Notes: generated by a model not told the origin, from the sequence alone. Positions 35,059-47,740 are shown, counted from the first letter of the stretch. The stretch is DNA of 64,000 bases from Heterobilharzia americana (GCA_944470555.2 OX104127.1:28039661-28103660); one strand, 5' to 3'. Translations and numbers: made by a program.

Positions 35059-37439
35059 GAGAGTATAGAATTTTATCGCCACATGTGTTGTCAGTAGTAT
35101 GTGTAATTACAACGTGAAATCTGGGTAGACGAAAGTGTACTTCATCGAAAATGAAATGATGCATTAAATGTTGTCTTTATTTCTGTTTGTGTTTCGATAG
35201 TTTTTCACTAATGATTCATGGAATGTTTTATTCGAGACTTTATGATTGTTAAGTCCATCATGAAAAAAGGTTTATTTTAGGAGTCATTTTACCAGGTTGT
35301 ATGATAAAAATCATGACAGATGTACTCTAGATTAAGAGGAAATTGTAGTTGTTAAGCACTCAGTTAGCATATTTCTGTTTCACCTTAAAGCGTATATCTA
35401 TTGTGATGTAACATTTTTGCTGTACAGCTAGAAAATATAGAAACAGTGGACAAGCTGAAAACGGTAGTTTGTCTGAAACAAATTGTAAAAAAGTATATGA
35501 TCTAGCCTAGTTGTTTGTATTTAATTTCAGATGATTGATTTGTTGGAAATGAAATAATTTTTTATGACTGGAGTGAGTTATAAAACAGGTGAAACTCACC
35601 TATTTTCGTCTATCAAATTGAAAATACACTATACGACAGCTATACGAAGTAATTTTGCCTAGTGAAAACCGAAGGACAAGTAGTTTTTTGACATAGGCAA
35701 TCATTCGACCGCTTCATAGTTTTAAGTGTTTTGTAGCTAGTTTCCGAAAATATTCTTAAAACGTTGAAACTTACTGACATGAAGTATTTCAAGTTTAATC
35801 ATACTACTAAACATGATGAAATCATACATTCCATATGTGGCTGGTAATCATGTAGGATGAAGTCCTTTATTTTAAAAACTTTCATGGAAAATAACATCTT
35901 GAAAAAAAATGATAATTTCCCTTGAAGATATAGGAGAGTAGGGTGTGGCCTTATAAAAATGAAGAAAACTAAGATTATATTGCGTGATCAGAGTTATTAT
36001 TTATATTCTGCTTAACTGGAGTGGCTTATACTTCGTGAATTTGCTGCAGCTTTTAGATAAAACTGATTTAAAATGAGTAGACGAATCTGAGGATAATGAA
36101 CAGAACATTTCAGGTCATTACTTAACCTATTCATAACCACAATGAAAATGCTGGGATGCAAATTTTTATTAGATTGAATAAGAGACTGAAATTAAAATGT
36201 TCACTATTCATAGTAAGTATTTTCATTATAAGAAACAGGGATGGAAGATTGTCAAATGATCACACAAAAGGTGTATTTATACTGAAAGTGTATATCCGGG
36301 TTAATTAACTGCCCTAATCATGAGGGAAAGATAAGACATAACACTCTGGACTAGCATCATTAGAAACATATGGAAGATGTGGTAATAATCATACACACTT
36401 CCTTTTAATAATCATATGCAAAACATCAAAAAGTCATATTAGCAGATATAGGCGTTGTAATCAACTCTCTGCGGTTAAACTGAATTTTTTTAAAGTTTCA
36501 CACATTACCAAGTCTGTAGCATTATTAGTCTCACACATGTATGAGATACTGTCTCATAATTTTGATGTAGACAGTTATGACTTTGAAGTTTAAAAGCATG
36601 CTGAGAGGAATTCGCTGTCTTCCACCTTGAATATTATACTACTGAGCAGCTAACATGAGATGTATTTCATTATCTCCATGTGTAAATTCATGACTAATCC
36701 AGTTCTTTGGTTAGGTAATAAGTTCTAGTTTAAGGCCTGTAACTGTACACATATTTACAGTCGATAAAGGAATTCACGTGTGGCCAGCAGTTGTACAAAA
36801 GCTGTGCGTATTAGCAGCTATTTTTCTTCTTATGTGGTAACCAACTTACTTTTTCAGTTAAAAATTGGCTGATTTTTTTAATAAATCAACTACCTACTAG
36901 GATTATACTGACTAAAATCACAGTTGATTGTAAATCTTTCAGAAAATTGAGCTGAATAAATGGGTTGCTAAACCATCGGCTAACTGTCACTATATCGGAG
37001 GTAAAACCAATGATATGAATGGAAAGAAAATCTGTCAAAAGTATCAGTGAAAAAAGAATTTTTATGCTGTTTTTTAGTTCATATCATTAAAACTTCCTGT
37101 TTTTCGCACAGAAATGATGAATTTATTTATATTCTAAGGGGCTTGATTCCCGAATAATCATTATGTAATCCAAAAATTTCTTTTCCAAAATTTAGAAAAC
37201 AAACCGTGTGAGTGAAAGAATATTTCTTCGCACTCAGTTTCTTTTCAGCAGCTCTACACACACAAGGCATTCGCAAAATATAAAATTATACACCATTCTA
37301 GTAGTGATAATTGTTTCATAGAGAGTTATCAGTCTCAAAGTATCAAGGGGGCGATAATTAATCAAGGTAATTAAAACCATCCAAAGTACTGAATAATTAC
37401 ATGAAATTTTAAACAGCTTGTTACATAGTTAAAATCTAG
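35059..37439. other. Unassigned AT-rich stretch
   Basis: Nothing recognised on either strand. Confidence 0.35.
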
Positions 37440-37965
37440 AACGCGATGAAACTCTTATTAGCTACCACTGGATTCCTGGCTCGGTGCTGTACCATCTGAG
37501 CTACGACGTCTGACTGCTCACCAGATTTTTATTTCAATTAAGTCACAAGACGGGTTTCGCCTAAATATCATATGAATTCATGATGCGTTACTACTGCGTA
37601 ATCGTATTCACTCTGGTTGCCTAGTCAAGTCTTCTCATTCCAATCCAAACCTAACTGAATTAGAGGGGGGAGCATCACTTTGGGTGTCTGAAAAAGCTGT
37701 GGTTTGGGAGACTAGCATTGATACTAGGTGATGTTTCATGGTAAAATGAAAATGTCAACCGAATCGCAAATTCACATGATAGCGGGCAAAGCCCACCTTC
37801 GTGATTGACGTGTGATAAAGATCTGGTCAGCAGTTGGACCTCTTGGATCAGCTGGTACAACATCGGGCCAGAAACCCTATGGTTGCTGGCTAGAGTCCTG
37901 CCGTGGTGGAAATTTTCATTTCCCCTTCAATCGTCACCCAGTAAAAATATTAGTCTGCCGAAGTA
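37440..37965. repeat. tRNA-derived repeat family C, head-to-head inverted pair
   Basis: Minus copy 37440-37600 (tRNA-like module 37460-37515: 'gtaccatctgagctacgac' is the A box in reverse) and plus copy about 37690-37965 (tRNA-like module about 37838-37910). Both carry the upstream 'atctggtcagcag' or 'atctggtgagcag' phrase, which faces inwards, so the two are joined 5' to 5'. Both tRNA-like modules are degenerate. Confidence 0.7.
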
Positions 37966-38164
37966 TGGCTATCTCTGATAGTCAGAATGGTATAATTATT
38001 AGTTTGTGCGGTAGTAATTACCAAGAAGGGAAGTGGAAATGAATTATGTGAAGTGCACAGTTATTGACAAGAATTAGAGGAAAGATAAAAAAAATAAGAT
38101 GACTAAAACTTAAATAATAACAATAATAATTGCAAGCGTTCATGCGATAAATGAATGGGAGAGT

Positions 38165-38640
38165 AGGGCTGTTTTACGAATAAGCTTCACGATGGCTAAG
38201 ACATTGAAAGGGGCTGTGCACATTTCTTCTCAAAACACAGAGTTGGTTCGTGCAGGTGGATTCCGATGGCTTCTGCCGTAGGTAACAGACAAACTCGTAC
38301 AGTATGGGTGAGATTGGAATGAATATGATAAATAACGTTAAGGATGTTTGAAAAAGTATCTCGGTGACCAGTGTCGACCAGATGAGAGAGTACTGAGCTC
38401 CGAATCGATCTCGTTTGTCCATATACTTAACCATAACATATAGTGTTCGGCGATTCAACGACGGACTTGCCTAACTACACGCCCAATATAACCAGCTCCA
38501 CTGGGGCAGTTGAAATAGTAAATGCATATAGAAGAGATGAAGTTAGGTAGTCAGTCTTTGATTCACGCGGTCATCATAGCTTTACTTTAAAATGCTGCAT
38601 TAAATGATCTTCCTATGGCTTTTCTTAGGCGTTCTGTCAT
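38165..38640 (-). pseudogene. Penelope-like GIY-YIG remnant P5
   Basis: Minus strand: AEIMTERLRKAIGRSFNAA (about 38640-38580, the connection before the endonuclease), YYFNCPSGAGYIGRVVRQVR (about 38525-38465, YIG intact), R-x-IAEHYMLWLS, SVLSHL-type and a terminal block corresponding to 'TAEAIGIHL-x-EPTLCF-x-K' (about 38280-38220). This is the standard PLE layout with at least two frameshifts and stops. No RT part is attached. Confidence 0.75.
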
Positions 38641-40384
38641 AATTTCTGCAAAATATTACCCACATTATCGTAAGCAACCCGTCCAATGAGTGATTCTGCT
38701 GCTTGAGGTTTGAGTTCTTATGAAAAGTGGAGAGTCACCGCATCAATATTTGTCCTAAAGGCGTCTCATGACGTAACTGTGTCACCAGTAATCATTCATA
38801 ATTTTACGTCAGGATGCTGTATATTTTCGATGGAGACCTGACAAAATGTTTAATTAACAAAGCTAGGAATTAAACTGTGAGTCAAAGAAACCAAATATGC
38901 AACCCAGTAACTGCCCTCTGCAGCTTATTCAAAGATAAATGAATAAATACTAAATTAATAGTTTTTGCAAAGCGTCTAAAAGAGAATCCAAGTGTTAGAC
39001 AATGTTTTCATCAAAACAAAAGAATTTGGAAGTTCGATGCAGAATTCCTAACACTGCTGGAATTTCGCTGATACTAAAACCATAACTGGATGGCAATTCT
39101 CGATTGCCATATATCTTTATGGAAACAGAGAATGATTACTGAATCTTTATTCAATGAGCAACATGGCACCTGATACATGCAACAGGAGTGATTCATCATA
39201 GATTTCAAGTGTTTAAAAATCTCTGATATCGCTGAAAATGATTAAATGAAGAGATGCTGAACTTCATAAAAGAAATTTGAAAATTGTGAATACCATGATT
39301 TTGATTGTGAGAGTAATTACCATACTACAAATATCACCCTGTATAATAAAAAACGATTTCAAGTGATATTTCTCACTACATATTACAAACACTTGGGCTT
39401 TGGAAAGTTTTCACTGTGAATAAGCTATTGTTTAATAATTAAAGCCCGAAGTGAATGGTAACTCACAGTTTGTTTGTGGAAACCTTTTGACATATGAAAA
39501 TTAGCATTGTGTATGTATGAATTTCTCAATCTTTGGCTCGCTGGATAGAAAATAAGGATAATTCTACACTTTTTAAGGTTTGTTTTGCCAAATATTTAAC
39601 TCCTGCATGCACACAACGTGTTTCCTTTATCGTTTTCATCAAAGTAAGAAGAAGAAAATCTGCAAAATATGCTGAAATGTATAGTTGTTTCGCTGCTTCT
39701 GGTATTCTATAAACATTTTAGAATAAATACGGAATTAGCATGAGATAAAGTGAGAAACACACTTTAAGTGAGAACAGTATCAACATGTACTGTTGAGAAA
39801 TGCAGACACAGCAAGGAGTACTCAGTTGATAGATTGTCCGTATTGGTAATAATAGTAATAAGTTTATTTATAGATGAGAAGAAGAAAGAACCTACGAAAA
39901 TGGAAGAGAGTGTGGGAAATATGATGATTATCATGATGCTATTCCTAATGATACTAAGATAATTATCAGAATAATAGAAGACATTTTTCACACAGGGATA
40001 GTCTACTGATTTTTGCATACTGTAAGATATGTAGAACAAGTAATTAAAAAAAGGAAGACCAAGAAGACTTGGAATAATAAATCCAACAGTAATAGCAGTG
40101 TACTTTATGCTATTATAGAAATATGTCACTCATTCCAAAAGTATTCTACATTTCTTAAAGTCTACTGTTATTCTAGACCTGTTATTAGGCTAACGCTAAA
40201 ATGAAGTGCTGTATGCAATGAGCTATCTAAATAACATTCAGTAATTGACTTGTAATAAGTTAATCAAATGTACGTCTCTAAAGCTTTTATCTACATAAAA
40301 TGAAAAGTTATCCTGAAATAGAACAGATATTCTGCATTTTCATGATGAAACATATAGTTAAATAGGTTGTCACTTTAAAAAAAG
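38641..40384. other. Unassigned AT-rich stretch
   Basis: Part next to 38640 may be decayed PLE RT, but no RT box is legible. Open frames at 39764-40129 have no recognised motif. Confidence 0.35.
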
Positions 40385-40570
40385 GTTGGACCGAATTGAT
40401 CGGTCTTTATTGGCATATGGCCTCCTGCACGGATGCCTCGATATTGCCTATGTTCTTAATTATGCTAAATGATTACTATAATTACCATATAATGAAGAAT
40501 ACAGGAAATACCAAGGCATCCATGCTGGAGACCATAAGCCAACAGAGACCAATCAATTCGGTCCAATCAA
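40385..40570. repeat. Small fold-back made of Sm-alpha tail sequence (F11)
   Basis: Left arm 40385-40449 and right arm 40503-40568 are imperfect reverse complements ('ttggaccgaattgat' at one end, 'atcaattcggtccaa' at the other). The arm sequence also appears downstream of Sm-alpha copies at 41480-41520 and 44060-44100 ('ggtccagtcaacgacggg'), so it is probably the Sm-alpha 3' tail in inverted form. Confidence 0.65.
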
Positions 40571-40609
40571 CGACGGTATAATACAACCAATAACACTGAA
40601 AGTCTACCC

Positions 40610-40830
40610 GCCACACGAGAAGTGGCTTTATTGGCTCAGTGGTGTACTGAATAATGCTATGGAGTTTGAAGCAATCGGCTCCTAGTTAAAATCCCAGTGA
40701 GACTAACACTACTCACAGGGAGGCAGCTACATTCAGCTGACGAGTCTCAAATAGAACGAAATGCGCATCCTGGATTCCTATGCTAGCCACTATCCACCAT
40801 TACTATATAAAGGTGGTTTATGAATGCTTA
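40610..40830 (+). mobile_element. Sm-alpha-like SINE copy S1
   Basis: tRNA-like head with A box 'ttggctcagtggtgtactg' (40632-40650) and a weak B-box region 'cctagttaaaatccca' (40681-40696), then a hammerhead motif and the 'gctagccactatccacca' downstream block typical of this family. Sm-alpha elements of schistosomes are established carriers of hammerhead ribozymes. Flanked upstream by the fold-back of its own tail type. Confidence 0.8.
40723..40783 (+). ncRNA. Hammerhead ribozyme motif, Sm-alpha type (S1)
   Basis: Stem I GCAGCUACAUUCAG against CUGGAUUCCUAUGC, with six consecutive pairs next to the core. Core CUGACGA (40737-40743), stem II weak (GUCU against GAAC, one mismatch), GAAA (40758-40761), stem III octamer AUGCGCAU fully self-complementary, cleavage triplet AUC with the break expected after 40769. 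The internal-loop layout of stem I matches the known schistosome hammerhead. Weak stem II may lower activity. Confidence 0.75.
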
Positions 40831-41116
40831 GTTATCAGAAAATCATATGGCACATAAAGATTACAAAAATTGGAAGAAGGATTGAATGAAGACAGCAGCT
40901 ACATTCAACAGAAAATGAAAACCAATACAGAGGGCATATGTGTTTTGTTAGGGCTGATATTTTGATGAGCAGGGATATGAAATGTTAAGAAAACACAACC
41001 ATGTATAGATACAGAAAGCTGTAGAATGTGTACATACTGTTTTTTATGAATGGATCAAAAGATTTTATTTCATTCACAATTTTTAAAAATATCGTATGGA
41101 TTTCAAATTATTAAGA

Positions 41117-41535
41117 ATTTTGAGATATTGGTTAGGAGTAGAATCCAGGAGGTGTGTTTCGTCAGCTGGATGAACTTGCCTCCCGGTGAGCGATATTTTG
41201 CCCAACAAGATTAAAACACAGGACCGATCATTTCAAACACATACAAGCAACATTATAAAAACTATACCGATTGCGCAAGAAGTCTCTATCTTGACTCCAT
41301 GTCACGGGTGATGATTCTCTGCCGTTTGAAGCAATCATTCCTGGGTTTGAGTCTTAAGTAGAGCAACATCGCTCCCAAATAAAACGAAACATGCGTTCTG
41401 AATTCCTCTTCTAGCCACTATACATTATTATTATAAAACTGAAACATAAGCATCATCAAGACATTCACGTAGAGGCCTATATGCCCCTAGAAACCAATCA
41501 GCTTGGTCCAGTCAACGACGGGATATTACAGGCTA
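41117..41535. mobile_element. Sm-alpha-like SINE head-to-head pair S2
   Basis: A minus-oriented hammerhead region (41131-41185: stem I strands 'ttcatccag' and 'ctggattct' and the CUGACGA core kept, stem II deleted) is followed by a plus-oriented copy (41290-41535). The plus ribozyme region (41361-41422) has lost CUGANGA but keeps the 'cgaaac...gcgttctg' side. The Sm-alpha tail follows. 3' ends point outwards. Both ribozymes are broken. Confidence 0.65.
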
Positions 41536-43589
41536 CATCATAATAAGGATTAGTTTTTAGTATCTTTGCTTTTATTTTCAACAGCATTTTTTGTAAACCT
41601 GGCAGGTGAGACGAATATAGTAAAGGTCATCTGTGATATATTATGGGAATAGGAATGTCTAAGTTACTTTCATAGATGCTCACAACTAATTTTTATGGCT
41701 GGTTGCAAGCTTTGTTTCCGATTTTCTGTGTGATTAAACAAGTGCGTCTACGGATATGAGAACATTTATCGGCTTGCTTTGAAAAAGATGAAGTGAAAAT
41801 TGTGAAAAGTTCTATCTCAGTACACCTGGTAAACATACGACCTCAAATAAATGTTATTGAAGCTTTTAGTGTCGGATAAAATGTACCAAAAACACTGCCA
41901 CGTGTAGCTTGGCGACGCTTACTCAAAATCGATGTGGCTGTCGAAATAAGATTGATCAAACCTGAACATTGTAATCAGAAAGGATATGTTCATCCGTTGT
42001 CCACCTTTGGGATTCAATAAGATAGGAATTACTCCGGTTTCCCTTACTTGTTGGTCCAAATTGATTCCTTCAGTACAGTTATAAGTTTGTTTTCATAACT
42101 TGTAAACCAAAAGGTAAAGGTGATGTGAAAATTCTTTAATTAATAAAATCATATTGGCATGACATGAAAATATGGTAAAATGGGAGACCTAAAAGACAGC
42201 ATATGAGGTTTTGTTTCAAGTAAGTTACTCTGCATCACATGGCACTGCTTTTATCATAGTGCATGAGTTTATTGACCTGATCACGTATTATTGAATTGTA
42301 TTTCTTAAAATCATTTCATGATTCATGGTGATGTTATTGTCTCCAAGGTGTAACTTTGAAGCCGGTTTTCTTGTATAGTTTCTCAAACTTTCTATTCTAA
42401 CTTATTAATTTCCTCTCGAAGTAAACTTTTCTTCCAGAATTCCATTCGTATAGAAAATGCTGAGATATTATAAAAGATAAGCTGAATCTGTCTGTGAAAT
42501 GAGAGAACTAATTTCGAATAAGTTTCATACTTTAGTCAGATATCATTACTGGTCTTTCTGGCGTTCTTTACAAGACAAAGAATATATGATTAGGGGAAAA
42601 AGTGGAACTGATTGTAAAAGAAAGCCGTTAGCCTTATCCTCTTATAATTAAACATAACTGACAGGATGCTGTTTTATGAGGTCGAAAGAAAACGTTTATG
42701 TTTTCGAGAAAAAGCAAACATTCTTGAAACCGCTCTCTGGAATACTGCGAATTGAAATCCCTCGTAAATTGGAGAAATCATTGCGCCGAGGATTTCTTCT
42801 GTCTCTGAAGCAATACTTTATGACACCTTTATAATGTCAAAGAAATGTTGTACGTGGCAACAACTTCCACATCAAAAATTTTATTGCCAGCATAAGGTTC
42901 ATAGTACATCTCAAGAAGCAAGAAAGATGTGATAAAATCCATTAACCGGTTAACTGAATGATAGGACCCAGTACAACCGCATAATCTTTCAAGCCGCCAC
43001 AACTTATATTCTCATCTCAGGACATAGAGATGCAGAAAACCCGATAGAGAAATAAGGGGAAAGGGTGGTCGAAATTCGTAGAACATTAGTAGGAGGATAA
43101 GAGAGATTTTATCACATAATGTCAGAATAAGGGGATCTGTTTTTTCCAGTCCTTTTCTTTTTAACTCAGTTACTTATTGTCATCTTTATAATATGTTGTA
43201 AATGTTTTTCATTTCCAGTTTTACACAAGCTTGCTGAAATAATAATTACACCTGTGAAACTTTAAGGTGATAAAATTAGAAATTCGTATGGTGGTTATTT
43301 TTAGAAAAATTATAATGTGAGTTGAAGATGCAGTCGTAAATCTAACACTTTAGTCTTCATTACTGTGGCGATGTCAAAGTGGATAACGGGATCACAGAGA
43401 AACTTGAATTTAGACGCTTATTTACAAATACATTTATGTCACTGCATTTATACTTCACAACAGGTCTAGGTACCTGCCTTCTCCATCAGTGTTTATATAG
43501 TGGTCATTTAAAAAGCTACTGAAAAAGACAGATTATTGTCTTTCAAAGTAAAGTATATTGTGTTTATGCCGAACTTTCAAGTGTTGTAT
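41536..43589. other. Unassigned stretch
   Basis: No motif recognised. 42700-43080 is somewhat richer in purines and G+C than its surroundings but has no long open frame. Confidence 0.35.
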
Positions 43590-43997
43590 AATTTGCTTGA
43601 TGATTGGTAGCGACGCAGTCCAGGACATGTGATTCTTCTTGTTTCAAACTTATCAGCTGAATGTGCTCGCAACTCGTTTGGTAATAGGACGCCCATTAAA
43701 ACCTTAACCCAGTACCCTTCAATTCAAGGGTATTGATTCTGTCAACTAGGCCACTAAGATAGGAAAGTCACTTCTTGCCCGACGGATGTCAACTGATTTT
43801 ATCACTTGTAATTTACTGTTGTGATACTTGTTCCCCTGCCTCATTAGCTCAATGGATGGCGTCCTAGTGTTGAAATCAATAGGTACTAATTCTGAGCTAC
43901 AGTGAGAACATCCCCGCTCCTTCGGGTGCAGCTACATTCAACTGACGAAACCCAAGTGTGATGAAGCGTTTGTCTTAAATTCTATTACCAGCCACTA

Positions 43998-44050
<53 letters not shown>

Positions 44051-44120
44051 CAGCAGTATCTAGGCATCCGCATAGGAGCCCAGCTACCAACAGAGGTTGA
44101 GTAATTCGGCCCTGCGTAGC
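43590..44120. mobile_element. Sm-alpha-like SINE head-to-head pair S3
   Basis: Minus copy 43590-43790 (ribozyme remnant 43606-43674 with core CUGAUAA; tRNA-like head 'ttagtggcctagttgacag' in reverse near 43745). Plus copy from about 43840 (A box 'attagctcaatggatggc'), ribozyme remnant 43926-43995 with CUGACGA kept but GAAG instead of GAAA. Then the 'ccagccactacc' block, an AT array and the tail. The two copies are joined 5' to 5'. Neither ribozyme meets the consensus. Confidence 0.7.
43999..44048. repeat. (AT)n microsatellite inside Sm-alpha tail
   Basis: About 25 AT units starting immediately after 'ccactacc' of the Sm-alpha copy, at the position where S1 has only 'attactatataaagg'. It therefore grew within the element. 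Confidence 0.95.
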
Positions 44121-45720
44121 AAAAGGAAATCACAGGTATCATAACAATGAGATATCAACAGATGCTATGTAAAAATAAAAATGTCACGCCAATGTTTGGT
44201 CAGATTAATATTAAAGTATCAGAACCGTTTATCTTTTACTCTTTTTAGCTGCAAATATCAGGTTTTAGTTCCACTAAACAGAAAAACATAGTGTTAAATT
44301 ACTTAGGTATTAGCCTGAATATTCTTTTTCCTTTATGAAGTAATAAGAATAGCGTGCAACTGAACCGTAATCATCATAGTTTCACATTGATAGATATATA
44401 TAGCTGATTCATTTGATACGTTTAGGCTGGCCCTTTGAAGTTTATTACTTCAAACTAGATTTAGTTATTTGGCATTATACAAAGTGAAACAGTATTATTT
44501 ATTAAGTGATATAACTTAATTCTTTATAGTCAATGTCTTCTTGACTACATTTTGGAATTGATGCATGAGATAAATAAATTTTGGGTTATTATTACAACTG
44601 TAACTTATAATTAAGTGGTTTACTGGCAAATAGTTCAAATTTACTTTGCTATTGTGATTGTAACTTCAAAGTTAATTCATAATATTATGCAAACACAATG
44701 TTGACTATGATAAACTGAGTTGTTATAAACATCCCATTCCATATTTTTCATTGTATCCAATAAGTAGAAGCATAAAGTCTTAAAGTCATTAGGCTTGATA
44801 GTAAGAAGAAGATAACCTTTTTATGTTTTGTATATAGTTCAAAGTTGAAAAAAACAACTTTAAAATAACAAACTTAGTGAAAGCTAATAGGGCTAAATAA
44901 TTGTCTGGTTTCTATTTCATTGTGCATAACTCACAATACTTAACTTTTTATTTTGCTTTGTAGTCAATAGGTGGACATAAAAAGTATAGTGAAGTGTACA
45001 TTAGTTGACTAGTAAGCGTTTACTTTATACCAGAGTTAACTGTGAATCTATCGAAGCATTTTGTCGATTGTGAAATGCAATAAATCAGCATACTTTTATA
45101 TGAATGTCTTTTTCATTTCATTTCTAATTCTAATGTATATAGTTGTATGGTGCAAATGTCTACATTCTTCTAAACTTAAATTTTAAGGAATTGAAAATCT
45201 TATAACAACATTTTTTCTAAATTTATTCCTAGAAAACATTTGATAAATTTACTTTACAAGTTAACAATTTGTTCAAAGTATATTTGTTAGAATCATCTAT
45301 TTAGCGACTATAAGGATTGTGTGTATAGCAGTTTTTATCTCCTCTTTCTAAAATAATCAAATTCATTTGTTGTTTTTTTTAACTGTTAAGTATCAAATGG
45401 TCACAAATGACACAATTTATTGAGTTTATTTCGTAAAATAATTCGATGGAAACAAGTTATAACAGCTGTAAATGTGATATTTCCAAAAAGAAATAATTTT
45501 TAAGAAAATCTTTATGATATACTACAATCGATGCAAATGTTTTAATTTCATTTTCCAAGAAAAATAAGCGTTCAACTTGAAATAGCATCTGTGAATACTT
45601 TCATCAAACTGCTTTCCTGTCATATTGTTATTATTTCCAATAAGGTTTGTTTAAGATATGATTACTTCCCTGTTAAATACAGGGTGAAAGAAAGCACGTT
45701 TGACTGACTTATATGAATTA
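44121..45720. other. Unassigned AT-rich stretch
   Basis: Nothing recognised. Confidence 0.35.
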
Positions 45721-46040
45721 AAAATAATCGTGGCTAGAAACAATAAGCAACAAGGAACTCTGGGAACAAGCCAACAAAGAACCTATCACCCAACAAATAT
45801 GTAGAAGAAAGTGGAGATGAAAGGCCTTGAAGCCAGTCCGTCGAGTGGAATACAAAAGAAAAACAACTAGTTGGGCATCCGAGTTGAGGGTGACATAGAG
45901 GAGATCATGTGAGGAAGTAGTGAAAACTTGTGGAAAGTCGTGGATACAGGTTGAAAAGGCTGCACAGAAGAGAGTGGAATGGACGCGTGTTACTGAGTTC
46001 CTATGTTCCACTAGGAACCCAAGGGAAAAATAAATAATGA
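45721..46040 (+). mobile_element. SR2-like LINE 3' fragment (R6)
   Basis: About 320 bases of the 3' terminus, starting at the 'aataagcaacaaggaactctgg' position of the RT C-terminus and ending 'cctatgttccactaggaacc' plus an AAT tail. Contains a deletion near 45820 relative to R5 (the 'gcatacactgagaagg' block is missing). Heavily 5'-truncated. Confidence 0.8.
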
Positions 46041-46610
46041 TATAATGAACTTCGACAAAAGATATTTTTGCTTACTTGAAATCTAATTTAATGTTATAAT
46101 GTAAACGGGAATCATGTGATCTAGGAGTGAAATTATGTACATTTTCAATGGGATCTGTTAAAGCAGTTTTGGGATGGGTAAGTGTTCAACATTTCTGCAG
46201 TGAATTTCTGTTATTATCATTTAATAAGATAATAGTGTTTCCTGCAAAGCAGTGAGTATTCACATTTTACTAATACATGAAATTCAGAGGTGACAATTGA
46301 AGGATAGGAAGTTGTAGTAGATAACGGATTAGGCGTAACCAAGATTTTGTTGATCACATATTATGAATTTAAGCCCTGTTAATATATATCATGCATTACT
46401 CATAAGAGGTTTTATCTTCTAGAACTGAACAGCAGAGATAATTCATTTTTTTGGAAGATAGGCTTTTGGTTCTCATTTATATATTGTTCATCCACTATAA
46501 AGAGGTTATATGATATAACTTCAATCCAGTTGACCTTTGTTAACATATGCCATCTTTGTCCATTGTTCAATGAAATTTTTGATTGAGTAATTGCATAAGT
46601 AACCTCGCCT
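46041..46610. other. Unassigned AT-rich stretch
   Basis: Nothing recognised between R6 and R7. Confidence 0.35.
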
Positions 46611-46849
46611 GGTTAAGTAGTTCACTAGTTACTAACCGTTCATAAGCCCGGGTGAAGAGGGAAGGTTCAGCATAGGGCTGGCAACCCTACCCCCTAAAAC
46701 AAATCTAACCGCTAAACAAACTTCAAAGCACAAACGAAATATAAAAAATAATAGCAAAATTATTCCCCACTAGAATCGGAAAGGCAAAATGACACCAGTT
46801 GGTGAAAGCCTTCAGGAAGCCAATCGGCCAATGTGTCTTCGCTCTCACG

Positions 46850-47740
46850 ATGAAAGCGAAAGTAAACGTGGGAACATGGAATACTCGCAAGATGTTTGAA
46901 CCCAGCAAGGCAGTTCAGATTGCAAACGAGATGAAGAGGTATCACATTGAAGTGCTTGGAATCTGCAAAAGTAGATGGAATGGAAGTGGACTCTCCAAAC
47001 TGTCAACTGGAGACGAATCAATAATCTACTCCGATATTGTCACCCAGACGACAACCACGAGCACAGCACACTGAGTGTTGGAGTGGCTATCATGATGTCC
47101 CCTTGAAGAGCACCGAAGTCTCTCATGCAGTGGGAACCAATGTCCTCCTGCAGGATCATGACACCAAGATTCAACTCAAAAGGAAGGAAAGTCACAATCA
47201 TACAATGCTACGCTATGCTATACTGTGCACCTACAAATAATTAAGCAGATGAACAGAAGGAGGAATTCTACAGACAGCTGCGATGAACACTGGACAAGAC
47301 ACCACTTCAGGTGGCGATATCAAAATTCTAATGGTTGGGATGACATGAATGCCAAACTGGAAGCAGACAACACAGGACGAGAACTAACCATGGGTCGAGA
47401 AGCTCTCGGTGAGGTGATGAATGAGAATGGAGAATTGTTTGCAGAATTCTATGCATTCAACGATTTGGTGATTGGAGGCTGTGTGTTCAAGCACAGCGAT
47501 ATCCAAAAAAAGATATGGATTTCACCAGACACCAGGACACACTAAAAACCAGACTGACTTCATCTCAATTTCAAGAAAGTGGAGACGCAGCCTACTGGAC
47601 ACAAGATCAGATGAAGAAGAGGAACAGATGTAGGTTCAGACCACTATCTAGTGCAGGGAACCTTTTAAATCAAGTTAAAATCTTCAAGGAAATTGGTGAT
47701 AGACCACATTTCAAGTTCAACACCCAGAGCAGAGAATGAA
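46850..47740 (+). pseudogene. APE-type endonuclease of R7
   Basis: ATG at 46850 begins MKAKVNVGTWNTRKMFEPSK, the N-terminal strand of APE-like endonucleases in RTE LINEs (V-GTWN-R-M). LGICKSRWNGSG (about 46960) is the E/RW block. GDMNAK-type 'DMNAKLEADNTGRELTMGRE' lies at about 47340-47400, and the acidic 'MNENGELFAEF' and 'LVIGGCVFKH' follow. The segment after 47510 reads ISPDTRTH then changes frame. Roughly four frameshifts or stops. Its role would be nicking target DNA; this copy cannot make a whole protein. Confidence 0.85.

Noticed and set aside
39764..40129. 121-codon minus-strand frame as a membrane protein gene
   Set aside because: The Ile/Phe/Tyr-rich sequence is what AT-rich DNA gives by chance. 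There is no homology I recognise and no supporting splice or promoter signals.
41361..41422. Active hammerhead in S2 plus copy
   Set aside because: The CUGANGA half is missing; only the GAAAC side and the following stem remain.
43926..43995. Active hammerhead in S3 plus copy
   Set aside because: GAAA is changed to GAAG and stem II does not pair, although CUGACGA is present.
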